A stretch of 64,000 nt of DNA from Ascidia mentula (lineage: Eukaryota > Chordata > Ascidiacea > Phlebobranchia > Ascidiidae). Every line of letters starts with the position of its first letter. The first letter of the stretch is position 1. A program made the position numbers and the translations under genes. The notes under the pieces were generated by a model. That model ran no database searches and had not been told where the DNA came from. It saw only the letters and a list, made by a program, of their open reading frames with translations. The stretch covers positions 2,046,001 to 2,110,000 of the forward strand of contig OX387198.1 of NCBI GenBank assembly GCA_947561715.1, given 5' to 3'. Below are positions 41,947-55,200 of this stretch, piece by piece.

Positions 41947-43288
41947 TATAGTTTAATACAGGCCGTTGTCGTTTAACAACAACGACGTTAACAAAACCAA
42001 CCTTAACACAAATGCACGCTAAACCAAATGAAAACTCGCGAAAACGCCGGTGTCGAGTTGGATTTATAAACCAACCACAATCCGTCACGGTGACGACCTT
42101 GCCCCTGATTTCAGCTTCGTACACCCGTACCGGCGCATTGATTCTGATTGTATTCACGGTATTGCACATTTTTACTAGTTTCCTCTTCTTTTCACGCCTA
42201 TTGTGAATTCAAAAATTACATTTTAAACTGCCTAATAATGTCTTTTTTAAAAAAGTTTAAACAATGCTTTATGTCCGAAGCCCAGATTTGCGTTTGTATT
42301 AACGTCTGTTTGGGGAGAAAAAAATATCCCTAAATTACGATTTTTTGCAAATTATTGTTAAAAATTGCATTGCTCTTATTTTCGAATGGTTGAATTATGA
42401 CTTTCGTAGTTGGAAAGGAATACCATTTCTTTGTCGTCTCGTCGTGGGCATAGACATATTCCTTTCGAACATAGGTGGGATTGAAATATTTTAGCATCGT
42501 TCTCTCTTAAGCAACCGGGAGATACAGCGCTCAAAGTGAAACAGGCATGCCCATTATAAATATTGACGTTGCATAGAACCTTGCAGTTAAGCAAATGCTA
42601 ACATTGTCGACTGTTAATCACATAACGCAAACCCGTATTTTTTCGAAAGAGCAGTGGTAAAAGTAGAAAATTGTGTTCAACGATTTGGAATATGATGGGT
42701 CACAGTTTTTTACGTAAGTTCAAAATTTACTAAATTCAAGATCTCTCAACCATTTAAGCATAGAATACTGTTTAGTATTCTATGATTTAAGATACAATCG
42801 CCGTTGGTTTCATTCCGCTGGAACATGCACCACTGGAAAGAGGTCGCAACAATCGTTTCGGGATATGAAAAGCAAATGAACCCCAAGTGTTGCAACAACT
42901 TTTGAGGTTTCTTATGACGGCCGCTGGTAAACAAAATATGAAACGTTTTATTGCAATAAAAACTAAAAAATTACAATTTCTATGTAAAAAATTAAAATTA
43001 TTCAATCGTGACGAAGGTGTTTTCCCCTCCGTGGAGGAACTTTGATGTCGCGTAATTATATTTTGTGTTTTCTAAAAAAAGAACTAAAGACTGAGTAACC
43101 TTAGTACTAATTGGATATTATAGGTTGTTCAGAAGCTACCTTTACTGTTTCATCAATTTTGACTGATCACATCATGCGTTAAAAAAATATTATGGACAAT
43201 ATTTTTTTAAGATTAGAGCATTTAGCTGCTGTTGCTGTGTTCATCTGAATTAGTTTGCAGCTGTTCTGCATTGATTTTGATCGCCACA
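41947..43288. other. Head-to-head intergenic region, ATP5F1B and DDA1
   Basis: About 1.3 kb separates the two divergent start codons. No convincing exon or RNA gene was seen; untranslated first exons may lie here. CpG-containing, GC-richer sequence close to the ATP5F1B start (about 41880-42120) would suit a shared promoter, which is inference. Confidence 0.4.
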
Positions 43289-46200
43289 ATGGTGTGTATA
43301 ATGCTTTTTTATTATACTGTACATCAATATTGCAAAAAAAGTGTAATTTCGTCTCGAACTTTGTTGTTTTGTATGCAGGGAACCAACAAACTTCTCAAAT
43401 CCTTGCCGTCTTACAATGCAAGTAATTTCACCAAGTTCCAGCCAGATTCTGCCGACAGAAAAAATGTAGGAACATTTTTTAGTCTATGAGTTTGTTATTT
43501 TTAAACAGGGTTTCACAATCAATACAGCTTTTGTCAATATAATCATAGGCGCCGACGTTGAAATTTTTTTGGGTATGCCAAATTATATGACATCATAAAA
43601 AGCCACATATCTTTCTTGGCGCTAGATAGGGTGGGGCTATGTTAAGGCTTACAGTTTACAAATTTCACGCAGCGCAATTCTACCGCCAAGCTCTTTTGCA
43701 AATGAATGCATGTTTATGTGCGGTAAGACCGCATTGAATATGAGATTTCCGATAGTTATGCTGACAGTTTCACCGTTCAAGGTGACCCTGGTTTTCGCAG
43801 ACGCAACAATATTTGTCAGTTTAAATAACGTTCGGTCTAATACGCTTTAAAACCGCTGTCACAAATTATTGTTGTGTTTACTGCTTATGTTCCACTCAAT
43901 TCTTACTGGGAACCCAATGGACATTATTACGTACAATGCGGTAAACATCACGCTATAAGCAGTGACACCAATATTTGGTGAAGCAAGTAATAAACATCTC
44001 GTTGTTACCTGCTGTCCAGAAACTCGTTGCTTTGGGAAAGTGACAACCGCCTAAACTAAACGCATGACGAATGTTGGTCAGATTCTTGGGTATGCGGCAT
44101 ACCCAAGTTTTTCGGCCGGGTATGCGAGGCATACCCGGCATACCCGTGTTCGGCGCATATGAATATAATAGTAAGTTTTAATGCATTAAAAAATTGCTAG
44201 TTATGCATTACAAAATGTAATTTTAAGCCTTTTTTTGGTGTTGTCAAATGTGCAATTTGCTTAAACTTTATTTTATGTAAGTTGTATCAAAGATTGCAAC
44301 ATGAGCTTTTGATAAATATACTGTGTGTACCAATATATCATAATGTACTGGAAGAAATAAAGTATTTGTATAAACAATACAAAGAATGGAATAAAATGAC
44401 ATCATCACCGATAAAACCGTAAAGGTTATCGAGTCAGACACCCATGTGACCAGGCAGTAATATTTTGTACTGGTCGATCTGTTCAGTGTTTGTCTGCCCT
44501 CACCAAATTGTATATATATATATGTTTTACTGAGTTATAAAGGAACCTATTAACATGATATTGATCAACATTTCATCAAAAACGATTTTGGTCAAATTAA
44601 TTTAACACTACGTGCAGCACAAGCTTCCTTTTTAGTCTCTCTGACAAGCTCCTAATGTGGTGTTATGTTTTTGTTACAGTTCAAGAAACTCTCTGTCTAC
44701 ATTTCAACCGAAGCCAGTGAACCTCAACAAGGTTAGTGGTTTAAATTCACAAAATCTCCAAAATTGCTGGTTTACAGACATTTGTGAAGAACGTGTGTTT
44801 TGGTTACATCAGCTGTTTTTCTACTTTTGCTATTCGGGTGGTAGACTGTTGTTGTGTAAATTAAGATAGAAATCTAACTTATCAATTATGCTTTATCACA
44901 GAGATTTGTTTTTTTGGCCTGTTCGAAGTTGTAAGCAAGCCAAAATGAAAACCCCCTGTTTCTGCCATATATTTACCTGAATATTCTTGTTGTCATGGTA
45001 ATCAAGTTTTTAGCTTTGTCACTGAATAACAAATAAATGGAAAGAGAATAATTTTATTTGCAAAATTGAACCAGTTGATACAATGATTATAAAATACTGT
45101 TCCACATGAAAAGTGTTTCTCCTTTGCAAATGTGCATCTTGAAGCAAAAATTTGTGTGTCCAATGGTGGCACTTGGGTTAAAATGAACCTCTAGTTGTCC
45201 TGGTCCATACTGTCAGCTGATTCGTACAAAATATTGTCCACCATCATTTTTGAACTTTCCCCTGACGACTTTGTTTTGGCGAAGTTTTTACAGGGAGCAT
45301 ATTTTCGTTCAATTGTGTTGCTTCTTGATGACCTTAAACCAAAAAGAGTGCGACTCAAAACTGTGCCATTACAAAACTAGTTGTTCCACCAACTGCAGAG
45401 TTTTTTGGTGGGTGCATTTGACATAAATTTCCTTACCTTCCTGGTTCATCTGTTTCTTGTGCACTATCGTCAATTATTGTGTTGGAATCTTCCCCATCAT
45501 CTGTGTATTCGTCGGCATCTATGTCATCCTCCGATTGCATGGTGGTTGATTCGTCACTTCCAATACCCATCAACTTCGGTTCGCTCGTATGTTTTTTGAA
45601 ATGAACCTGAATTATTTGCTAAGTCAGTGTTCAGTTGTGTCCCAGTTGTTTCAAATGTAACAACCAGGCAGCAAGCAAGTGCAGGTCAAAGTAACAAACA
45701 CAATGCTCATGTTACACCAACATGTCGCAGATCATAAAACAAAAAAATTCAGAAAATCTTATTTGTAATACCTTAACACTTGGGGTTTCAAGGTTTTTGT
45801 TGCTGACTTGTATATCCTGCTTACCACGCGTTGTTCCGTATTCCTCAATCGAGAAATATATGTGACTCTCTCTGCTTGGTGCACGTCGAAGAGTTCCCTG
45901 TAACACAGAGTTAAGTCTTGTCAATTTATTGGTCATTTTGTTGCCATCCACTCATTTTTGTTCGTTGTTGGTGAACCTTTGAGCTAAAAAAAGCTTTTTC
46001 CACCTTACCATTAAGTGGTAATTAGTCCATTCAGTTTGTTGTCTTATGTTTCATAAGTTGGTGAATTTTATAGACAGGTTCTATGTTTTTTGGATGCTTG
46101 AAAGTGTTTTGTACCTGTTGACTCAAAGTTTCTGAAACCTGTGGTGTTTCTGGTCGTTCCACTTGTCTCGATCGGATGCTGTGATTGGTTGAGGGAAAGT

Positions 46201-49200
46201 CAAAGTCATATGCATGGTTTTGCATGACACTGAAACATGGATTATGTTTTCAAAAAATAAATGTTCAGCTCAATGCACAATTGAACCCCTGTCATATCAA
46301 TAAGTGTTCTAAAATCGTGATGAATAAAAAGCATATGTTGCTTGTAGAGGTTATCACGCTCCTATATTCTGTGTTCATTTATGTTGTTGTTTTTGAAGTT
46401 GTTCAAACCTTGAGTTGTTTGCTTCTTTAAATGACCCTTGCACAATGACTGACTTTCCTGTCAGTTGTTGTCGACAACATAATATTATTCCAAGCAACAC
46501 TAGGATTACAAGAACCCCAGATACCGCTGCAAGACCAGTAATAATCCACTTGGCTGTCTCCTGCACCATAATAAATAGGACCAATAACTTGTTTGACTTG
46601 TTTACTGTTAGATGTTAACTTATTGGTAATATGTTTGCTTACTTGCGTAATTACAGTTCCTGGGCCATTACTTGGGTTTGGTACCTGTAGACAACAAATT
46701 ATGAGTGGTTTAAATGTTGCAAATTGGTCAAAAATTTCATCATTGCTACATAAAAAAAAGTTAAGATTAATTAAGTTCTTTTTGCTTATAAATAGTCTCA
46801 ACAAGCATTTTGTTTTGTCGTACATCAAGTGGTTTTTTTGACGGAACAGGAGTCGGAATTGTTGAATCAGTGGTTTGTTCCATGGCCGTGACTGGATTTG
46901 GTTTCGACGATTCTTCCATTTTCATCTGTGTGGTGCTGGTGGCTATAGTTGTAAAAACTGTTGTATCTGTGGAATGATATATATTGTAGATTGTCTTGTT
47001 GTAAAGCTTGGTTGCTTTCTTCAAACCAACTTATAATTACTATACACTGCTTGTTATAATTGAGCAATAATATTATTTCTCTACATAAATTTGTCCATAA
47101 GTTACTCCAAATGTAGATAATAATTATTTTTTATAGTTGTAAAGTTGCTACAAGCAAAACATGAATAAAAATGTCCTGCTTTCACCTTTTGAAGATGTCG
47201 TTGACACATGTGTTGTTGTAGTAAAAGGTTTAATCACATATGTAGCATTGAACCCACTGCAAATAACAGTAACATTTAACATACATGAATCAAAAGATGA
47301 TTTTTTTAAATCACTTGACACCAAAATTTGTGATTATGGGACTGTATTTGACCCAACCTGTGGTGATTGTAATTGTCTGACACAAATATGATTTTCATTG
47401 AGCCACTATGCGCCACTAGTGGTTGAATCTTGGCGCGGTTGCAGTATTTTCCCAGCAAGTAGCGGTCGCTCAACCCATCGTATATCGATACATGGTCGTA
47501 TCTGCAGTCGTTGTCTTCCTCTAACTCGAAGTTGTGAAAAGTGAGCTGAAAGATGAGAACGTATTTACTTACGGGTAAAGTTTTACAACAAATAGATATA
47601 TACTTGTTTTTGAAACACACGTAACATTGCCCTAAGCTGATGTGTATGCTTGACTGGAATTTCCCTTGGAATTTGTGTGTAATGTGATGTGATACACGCA
47701 AAAGTGATTATTTGTTTGACAACTTACTGGAATAAACACGCATTTATTTGTTGAAACGTCTTGAACATCTCTTAATGAGTTGCCACAATTCAGCATCACA
47801 TGCCACACTTAAATTCCCTCGCCACAAATATTAACTAATCAATGTGATTAGGGTCAAACGTCGCCAGTTATCAATCATTGTTTTCAGTTTTCGCTGTAAC
47901 AATAATACTGTCCAAAAAAGTTGCTGGGCCCACTTGCCTGAATATAAGATGTCCCTTGCGCAACTATATTCCATTCACACAACAAACCCTTGGCATAAAA
48001 CAGCGGGTAGTTCATAGATTGTATTACTCCTGTGGTAGCTGTCAAATCCCTCTTCTTTCCACACCCAGAAGGGACAACAGCTTTGTATGTAGCATTGAAA
48101 CCTTAATTGAAATACGAACCTGTGTAAGTAGTGTTGTAGTCAGGTTTATCGTGCTTATTTCTAAGATTAGTGCTTGTTATGCAAATGTGTTTATTTGTAA
48201 GAAACGTGCTTATTTTCGACTTGCGCTTAGTTTTCTCATCTAAACCGACGTGTATTGAACTTATCATAAGTCACTTATGTATTTTGTTTTCTAATGCAAA
48301 CGTGGTTATTTTTTCATAAAATACGGATTATTAGTGATATTGCGTTTCGACAGATTAGCTGGCCTAGAACAACAAACTATGGAGAAATTATCACTGTTCG
48401 CCTCCAAAAAAGGTTATTATCTAATTCACACCATGATGTCCTTCGAAGTTGGGTAAAGTTTACAAAGTAAATACGATTTTTCATCAAAATTCAACTTCCT
48501 TGTTTTGGCCCTGACCAATTATTATAATAGATCGGCGAGAAGTTTTATTGAAACTTTGCATATAAACTGTTGGAAACTCTACTGAGTGTTACCTCTGTCA
48601 GTGAAGCGGTTGTCGCTCTGAAAGGTGACGTGAAGTCGGTTAGAGCTTGACACGAAGTTAGACGGGAGGTTGTGGCCACAATATTGCGTGGCTCCTTTAG
48701 CGATTACATCACCTGACCCCGACCCAACGTTGTTGATCTGGAACCAAATTTCAAGGTTAAATAACTTGTTCTACGAAATATTTCCACTCAATTCCAAACA
48801 CTTGACATTGAAGTGTTGTTGACATCCTTTGTATTGTTTACTGCATTTTCGTGATCGTTTTTAACTGCAGAGCTTCTCAAACTGTCGCGACAAAATATCA
48901 CTTTAGCGCGCGAAACAAATTGAATTTTAAAATAGGTCGTTTGTTGTTTTAATTTTATCAATTTATGTGACGAAGCAAGGTCGTCAAGGCTACCCACATT
49001 GGGGTCGTTTTTTTAAAAAAAATTGGTCCTGTTTTACTGAAGAAGTAACTTTTTGCATATTTTGGGTTTGTTTTTGTTGAAAATTACTTCCGCGTGATGA
49101 CACTAGTGAGTCTGAGGTTATAACCTTGAGGGCGTCGGGTGCACAGCGAGGTTTTCTTCGTCCAAACGTCGAACCTTCGGTGACGTGAAAATCCACGAAC

Positions 49201-52200
49201 GTTACTTCAATCAGCTGTAAAATAATTCAAGATGATTCTTTCTTTAATTTTTCAGTTGTTTTAGTGCTGGTGGTAAACTGGTTCGTCCCACACTGTTGTA
49301 TCTTTAATTGTTGCTCATGGCCAATAAATTTAAATTCCACTGCAGTACGAAACATATCCTGAGGGACACTGTTTAATACCAACCACTTATGGGCCAAAAT
49401 TGAAGAACCAACGGGCCGAAATTTGGCCCGCGAGCAGCTGTTTGTCCAAGTTTCCCAGTGGATGTAAATTATGATGAGTGGCGCGATCAAAACTTGGGAT
49501 TATCCTTAGTTCGGCGTTTCTATTTATGATCTACTGGGTCTCCGGAATGTGGTTGGAACACCATGTTACTAAAACTGTGTGATTAAATGTGAGCCAAAAG
49601 CACATTTGATGAGAGTTCTATGACGTCATATTTTTGTGACACTTTCCTGACGAGTTCGTTTAGTGTGTAAATAGCTTTTACGTCGCCAATGAACACATAT
49701 TCAATGTCATATACATCAGTGGTTTTTCTTTCATATCTTTTAAATGTATGTTCTTTGCTACCATGTTTTTGCCTTTCTTTAGAAGGATTACTAGGAATTT
49801 ATCGAATGCTTTCAGTGGTTTTACCTTCCCATCATCCACTGTAATATCCCACGAACAGTTTGCATTGCTGTTGTAATTCCTCGGGTAGTTAATTGAATGG
49901 AAACTTCCTTGCTGGTCGTTTAAGTTCTAAACATAGCCAGAAAATTTACGTCATCTGTCTGACGTTGGTCGTTGCATTGCCTCGCACGCACGCCATATGC
50001 CATATAAGAAAAACCTTCTTTTGTCGGAATTTCGAAATCTCATAGGCCTAAATTGTCATGCGTGTTTTGTGCACATGTAATCGTTGCTAGGAAACGAAAG
50101 GTTGATTTCTAACTAAATTATGGGGAACAATGAAATTTCAGCTCATTCATCGTCCAGTTGCCGTTTTATTAACAGCTAAATAACATTGTCTCAAGGGGCC
50201 TTTACAAAGGCAGGGACCGGTTGTAAATTCCTCGATACGACAAGTAATGTTATTGTTTTAATTACAACCGATTCTCGTCAACCAAATATCTTTCTATTGG
50301 GTCGTTTGCAAAGCAGTAAAACATCCTCTTAAAGTTAAAGTTACTATAAAGTTGTACCCTCGGTCCTCCGCATCCTGAACCATTATAGAATCGGTAAAAA
50401 GCCTTGAAGCCAACATCTGACTCGAAATGATCGGACATAAAACGAACCTGAAATCAACATTGAAATATTTCGTTTTAATTCAATTAATCTGTTATTCTGA
50501 CGCACGTGTACTATATCACCCAGGTTTTACCTGATATTCGGCTAAGCTTAATCAGGGTATAATGATGCATCACACAACCAGGTTTAAGGAATCGAATTGT
50601 AATAAAGTGTACGTTTAATTGTGCCAGAAGAACAAATTAAAATATAATAATACTGTTTCGTCTGCAGCTTACACAATTCAAATTATTGGCTCCACTTTGC
50701 TTAAATTACAATATGCCTGGCAGCAACATAATATTTTTCGTTTTGTGCGTTCGGATTAGTTTCACCTCTACTTAGCGACACATTGACTCTTTGTAACCCG
50801 AAATATTCGACGTGCGACTCCAATGTAGGTTCATGACCCCAGTATTAAAAGTTCTGCTCCATAAAGGGGTCGAACTATTTATATGCGGACACGACAAAGT
50901 TTCCCTCAAACCCTCTTTTAACATTAAATTATGGAAAACTTGCGACATATCTCTGCGTTTCCATATACACAAGTCACAAATACCTTCAATAAATTTGATG
51001 TTGAAACGAATTTGGGTGGAGTTGTTTTCCCACAGAATTTCCCCATCGTCGTCTCACTCGCTCCAACCACGTCGTAAACCTGATAGATTTAATCACTCAG
51101 CAATTGTCACTAATCTTTAAGTTAAAAAAACGCCTCCAAATTTTAGTAAGATATTATTGTTTGTTTTATAGCTGAGAGCTAGAATTATAGGTAATTCGAA
51201 CTGGGGCAACAAATTTTTAGTATCAGATCTGTTACTTAACTACCAGGTCGCCAGGAAAAGCCGCCCCGAAAATTTATAAGGGATATAATTAGTTTTGTGG
51301 TTTATTGTAAAGGAATTATTAGATTTGTTTCTCGATTCTTTTTATCAAGTTTCTCTTCGTAGTTTGCCGCAAAAAATGGTTTTGCTGGTTTTGTCTGCAA
51401 TTAAGTTGTTAAAGTTGGCACCTCCACATATTCAAGCGGGCAGTTCTTGTTGAAGCCTTCAAGTGCAAAGGTCCTGAACTCGAGAATTATCGTTTGGCCT
51501 TCCGGTGCTGTGATTTCCCACAAACAATTAGCGTTGTTGTCGTAATTCTGTGGGTGGTTCATGCTCGAAAGAAATCCGCTTGGTCTTGTTACAACTCTTG
51601 GGCTGTCGCAACCTGTTGGAAATATTGGAATCTTTAGTTTGTGTTTAGTGGTCTCTGGGACGTATATCTACGTTGGTGCAAGATGTAAGGGCAAAGATGA
51701 CACAAAATTTACTTTTGACAATTAGTGGTAAAAGTATCCCGACCCGGTAAAAAAATCTGCTCTCAGTAAGAATTCAACGACTGTTGTGTCCCAAATAGTT
51801 ATAAGATACTTAAATTTAATAAATTTATTTACGTGTCAAAAAATCACACCTGGTGCGCGAAAACACAATGGTTTACAAATCACGGATTTACTCATAATTT
51901 TGAGAATAAAAAGACTGGCCCATATTGTTATTAACATTGTCATGTTTGAAAAACGTTTCGGCAAGAAGTTTTCAAACTGATGATGGCATACGTTTTTACC
52001 AACAATATGGGTCAGTGTTTTTGTTCCCAATGGTTTAATTTTTTCTGTAAATTCCATCGTTCTAGTATAGAAACTTGCTTTATTTACTTTTAAACTTTCT
52101 GACAATTAACAGACATCGTCTCGCAGATGTGTTTAACATTATTTGTGTAAGCTGCAGACAGATTGCCACTGTTTCAATCTAAAAGGTCTCATCAGTGCAG

Positions 52201-55200
52201 CTGGTGTGACTTTCAGACGACTTTGCTAACCAAACGGCCAAGCAAGTCTAACATCTTTGCGATTTTGTAATAAAAGTTAAATGTCCCGTTTTTCGATATA
52301 ACCAACAACTAACCTGATTGTTCGACTTGGCAACCAAGCAACTCGAATCGTAGAGCGATTATTGGGAAGTTTCGAGGCCAATTCGTGGGAATTATCCGAA
52401 CGGTCTGCAAAACAATGTTGGGATCGTGGATTAATTCAAAAAAATACACAAATTAATGCTTGTCTTTCGGTTACTTCAAATATCGTTCACTGTTACAACG
52501 TCGGCAAACTAATCGAACGTTCACGCGACGTCGACAAATTTTATTTGTTTGAAAAACGCAAGCAAAAAGGGAAATACCCCAACTTAAACAGACGTACTCT
52601 TCATCTTATTTAGTTCATAGGAGTTTCTGAACTTCAATGGTTTAAACTTACCTCTGCTTGTACCGGTTTTGTGAAAGTGTTGGTTACAATACTGGAGCCG
52701 TCAAAGTTGGCGAGGAATACCCTTGCTTCACTCCTGTAAGAATTTTTCAAGGCATTTAACCCATCAGAAGTATCGACAGTTGCAATTAGAAACGTTCTAT
52801 TGGTAGGTCCTATAGGCTACGTCACTGGTTCTTAAACTTTCACGTTTGCGACGCACTTGGAAAGATTCCGGGCATTTGCAATTCACCAATTATAAATCTA
52901 TCCGGACGATTTCCTTGGTATAAAATTTTCAGTCGCAGAATATTGACGTTTCTTGTTATTTGCCTCCATTTTTCGCTCAAAACATTCAAATTTTCTTTCC
53001 TTTAATTGTGACGCGTCACCCTTGGAAACTAAAAACCATGCACCAAGGCAACCCTATACGCACAGTTAGAGAACCACTGTTGTAGGCTGCGTTACACAAG
53101 CCTCATTAAAGACAAGGAGAGGTACAATTATATTTCAACTTGGTGGGAACGAATCAATGATGAAAGTGATTTAGGTTTGTACCCGAATCCATATTTGATA
53201 CTTTTCCAGTGGAGATCAACGAGGTTGACTTTGTATTGGACCTGATATGCTGATATCCAATGTATGGAAAAGCCTTGCGTCTGAACCCCACTCACCATAC
53301 GCTGACCGACAAAATCTACCTGCCAAAATCAAACTCATGGTTTAAGTTTCCACTGCTTGGAAGACGTTTGATCTGCAATTGTAAGCAATGGTTTCACTAA
53401 TACAGTGTTTACCAAACTTCTTTGTCTGGTTTTAAAGTTGTACTCAAGGTTATTATTTAAAATTAAAAAAAATATATTCAGGGTTAAAAAAAAATTCAAA
53501 AAATTCTTTAGGGTTATGAAGGTTGACAAGGAACCCCTAAATCTTCCAATACTTCAGGTTAGCGATTTACACCGAATTGTCGAATTTCTTGCTCTTTTGA
53601 ACTTATTCCCATGCGTTTGTTACCCAAACACTTTGTTAAAAACCCGACAGTAACTCATGGTACTCTTTTTATTTTGCTGTGGAATCCTAGGGTTCCGTGA
53701 AGCCAACTATGGAAATCACTGCACGTGACGAGGAATTGTATCAAAATCAGCAAGGAACTCATTTTTTTACACGAAAAATACGCGCGACCGATATTCGCAC
53801 AGGAGCAAACTATGTTTTTTTGGATTGAAAGTTTGATGACATGAAATACACGCGAACCAACCTGTATCCACCTCTCCTTAATGGAGGCCCTCGTCATCCA
53901 CGCACTATTCCCATTCAACCTCGCTTCTTCCTTTCCGTATTTAATCCCCCCCAAACTGGATGAGACGAATATGTGATCGTCAGTAATGTTCCCACTTTCC
54001 ATGCCTAGTGGCAACATACACCCCTTGTGTTGCAAGTTGACAGGAAATTGTTCGATCTCTATGTCCTCCGTGATTGTCTGTGCGAGGGCTTGACTGGCTG
54101 ACGTCATTGTGACGTATATTGCGCATAACAACGTAACAAACAGCAACATTGCAAGTGTCATATAGGCCTTTGACCTGTTTTTTTTTTAATACTCGCTGTC
54201 AAATATTCTCTGTTAAAGGAAATTTTTCGGTGAATGAGTAAATGTGTTTCAGGTAAAGTTGCAGCATTCTGCTTTGACATTATTTTTCTTTCTGCATAAA
54301 TTGCAGGTCAATTGTTAGCAGCTATGACGTTAACATTTCATTGTTCTGTTCTCATATGCGTTCTGTCTCGTGTATTCTACAGCACACTACAGTTATCAAA
54401 TAAGTTGATTCTGTCACTTTGTTGCAGTGAACCTCTCTATACTTTGACACAACTTTGATCGCAAGGAAAACACATTCTCTTGTATCACCATCACGTTACG
54501 AGAGTGCTGGGACCTGAGTGGCCACCACCACTCCGATGCCCGACTACAATCTGCACGATGTCGATTTCCGATCGTTTCGGGAAGTGAACCGGTTGCCGTG
54601 GCAACCGAGCAATCGGAAGGAATGTGGGGAGACTGCCCGGCTGTTGGTTTTAGCCAAAATCAGACTTGGTTTTGTCCGCTTTGTGTTGTTGGTGTGGAAG
54701 AGTTCTCTGCTGCTTCGGTTCGCCAAATGTCTGAAATTTTTTTGCATTGGTCCACAAAAAACAATAAGTTTCTAATTCTCCTTATTAAAACATATCAGCC
54801 ATGCGCTGTTTCGGTGTTTGGAATTGGACAAAAGCGTGTCTACATATTGGGCTATTGCAATTAACGCTTTCCATGTCCTTTACATACAAAAAACACCAAC
54901 ATGTTTACAGGTGTCCTCCTCCTGTCTGTGAACCATCTTCAGGGAAACGTGTATTTTAAGGGTTTAATCAGTCGTTATTTTTTATGAATACCTTGAAGTT
55001 CCTTTAAATCCCAACTTCAATGTCTCACTTAAGTCTGTTTGAATAATGTACCAAGCTTGCTTTTTTGTTGTTAGAGTGCCGACAAATTGTAAATCTGTCA
55101 AGTTTAAACGTAAGTGTGATAGAAACCAAGCTGGATCTATTATCAATTATTATCAAGATCTATAACACTGTTATTAAGGTACCCTGGCCGGATGACAGTC

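Noticed and set aside
54518..54775. Possible extra plus-strand exon (85 aa) in the large DDA1 intron
   Set aside because: No match to DDA1, no good splice partners, and overlapping frames on both strands are open by chance.
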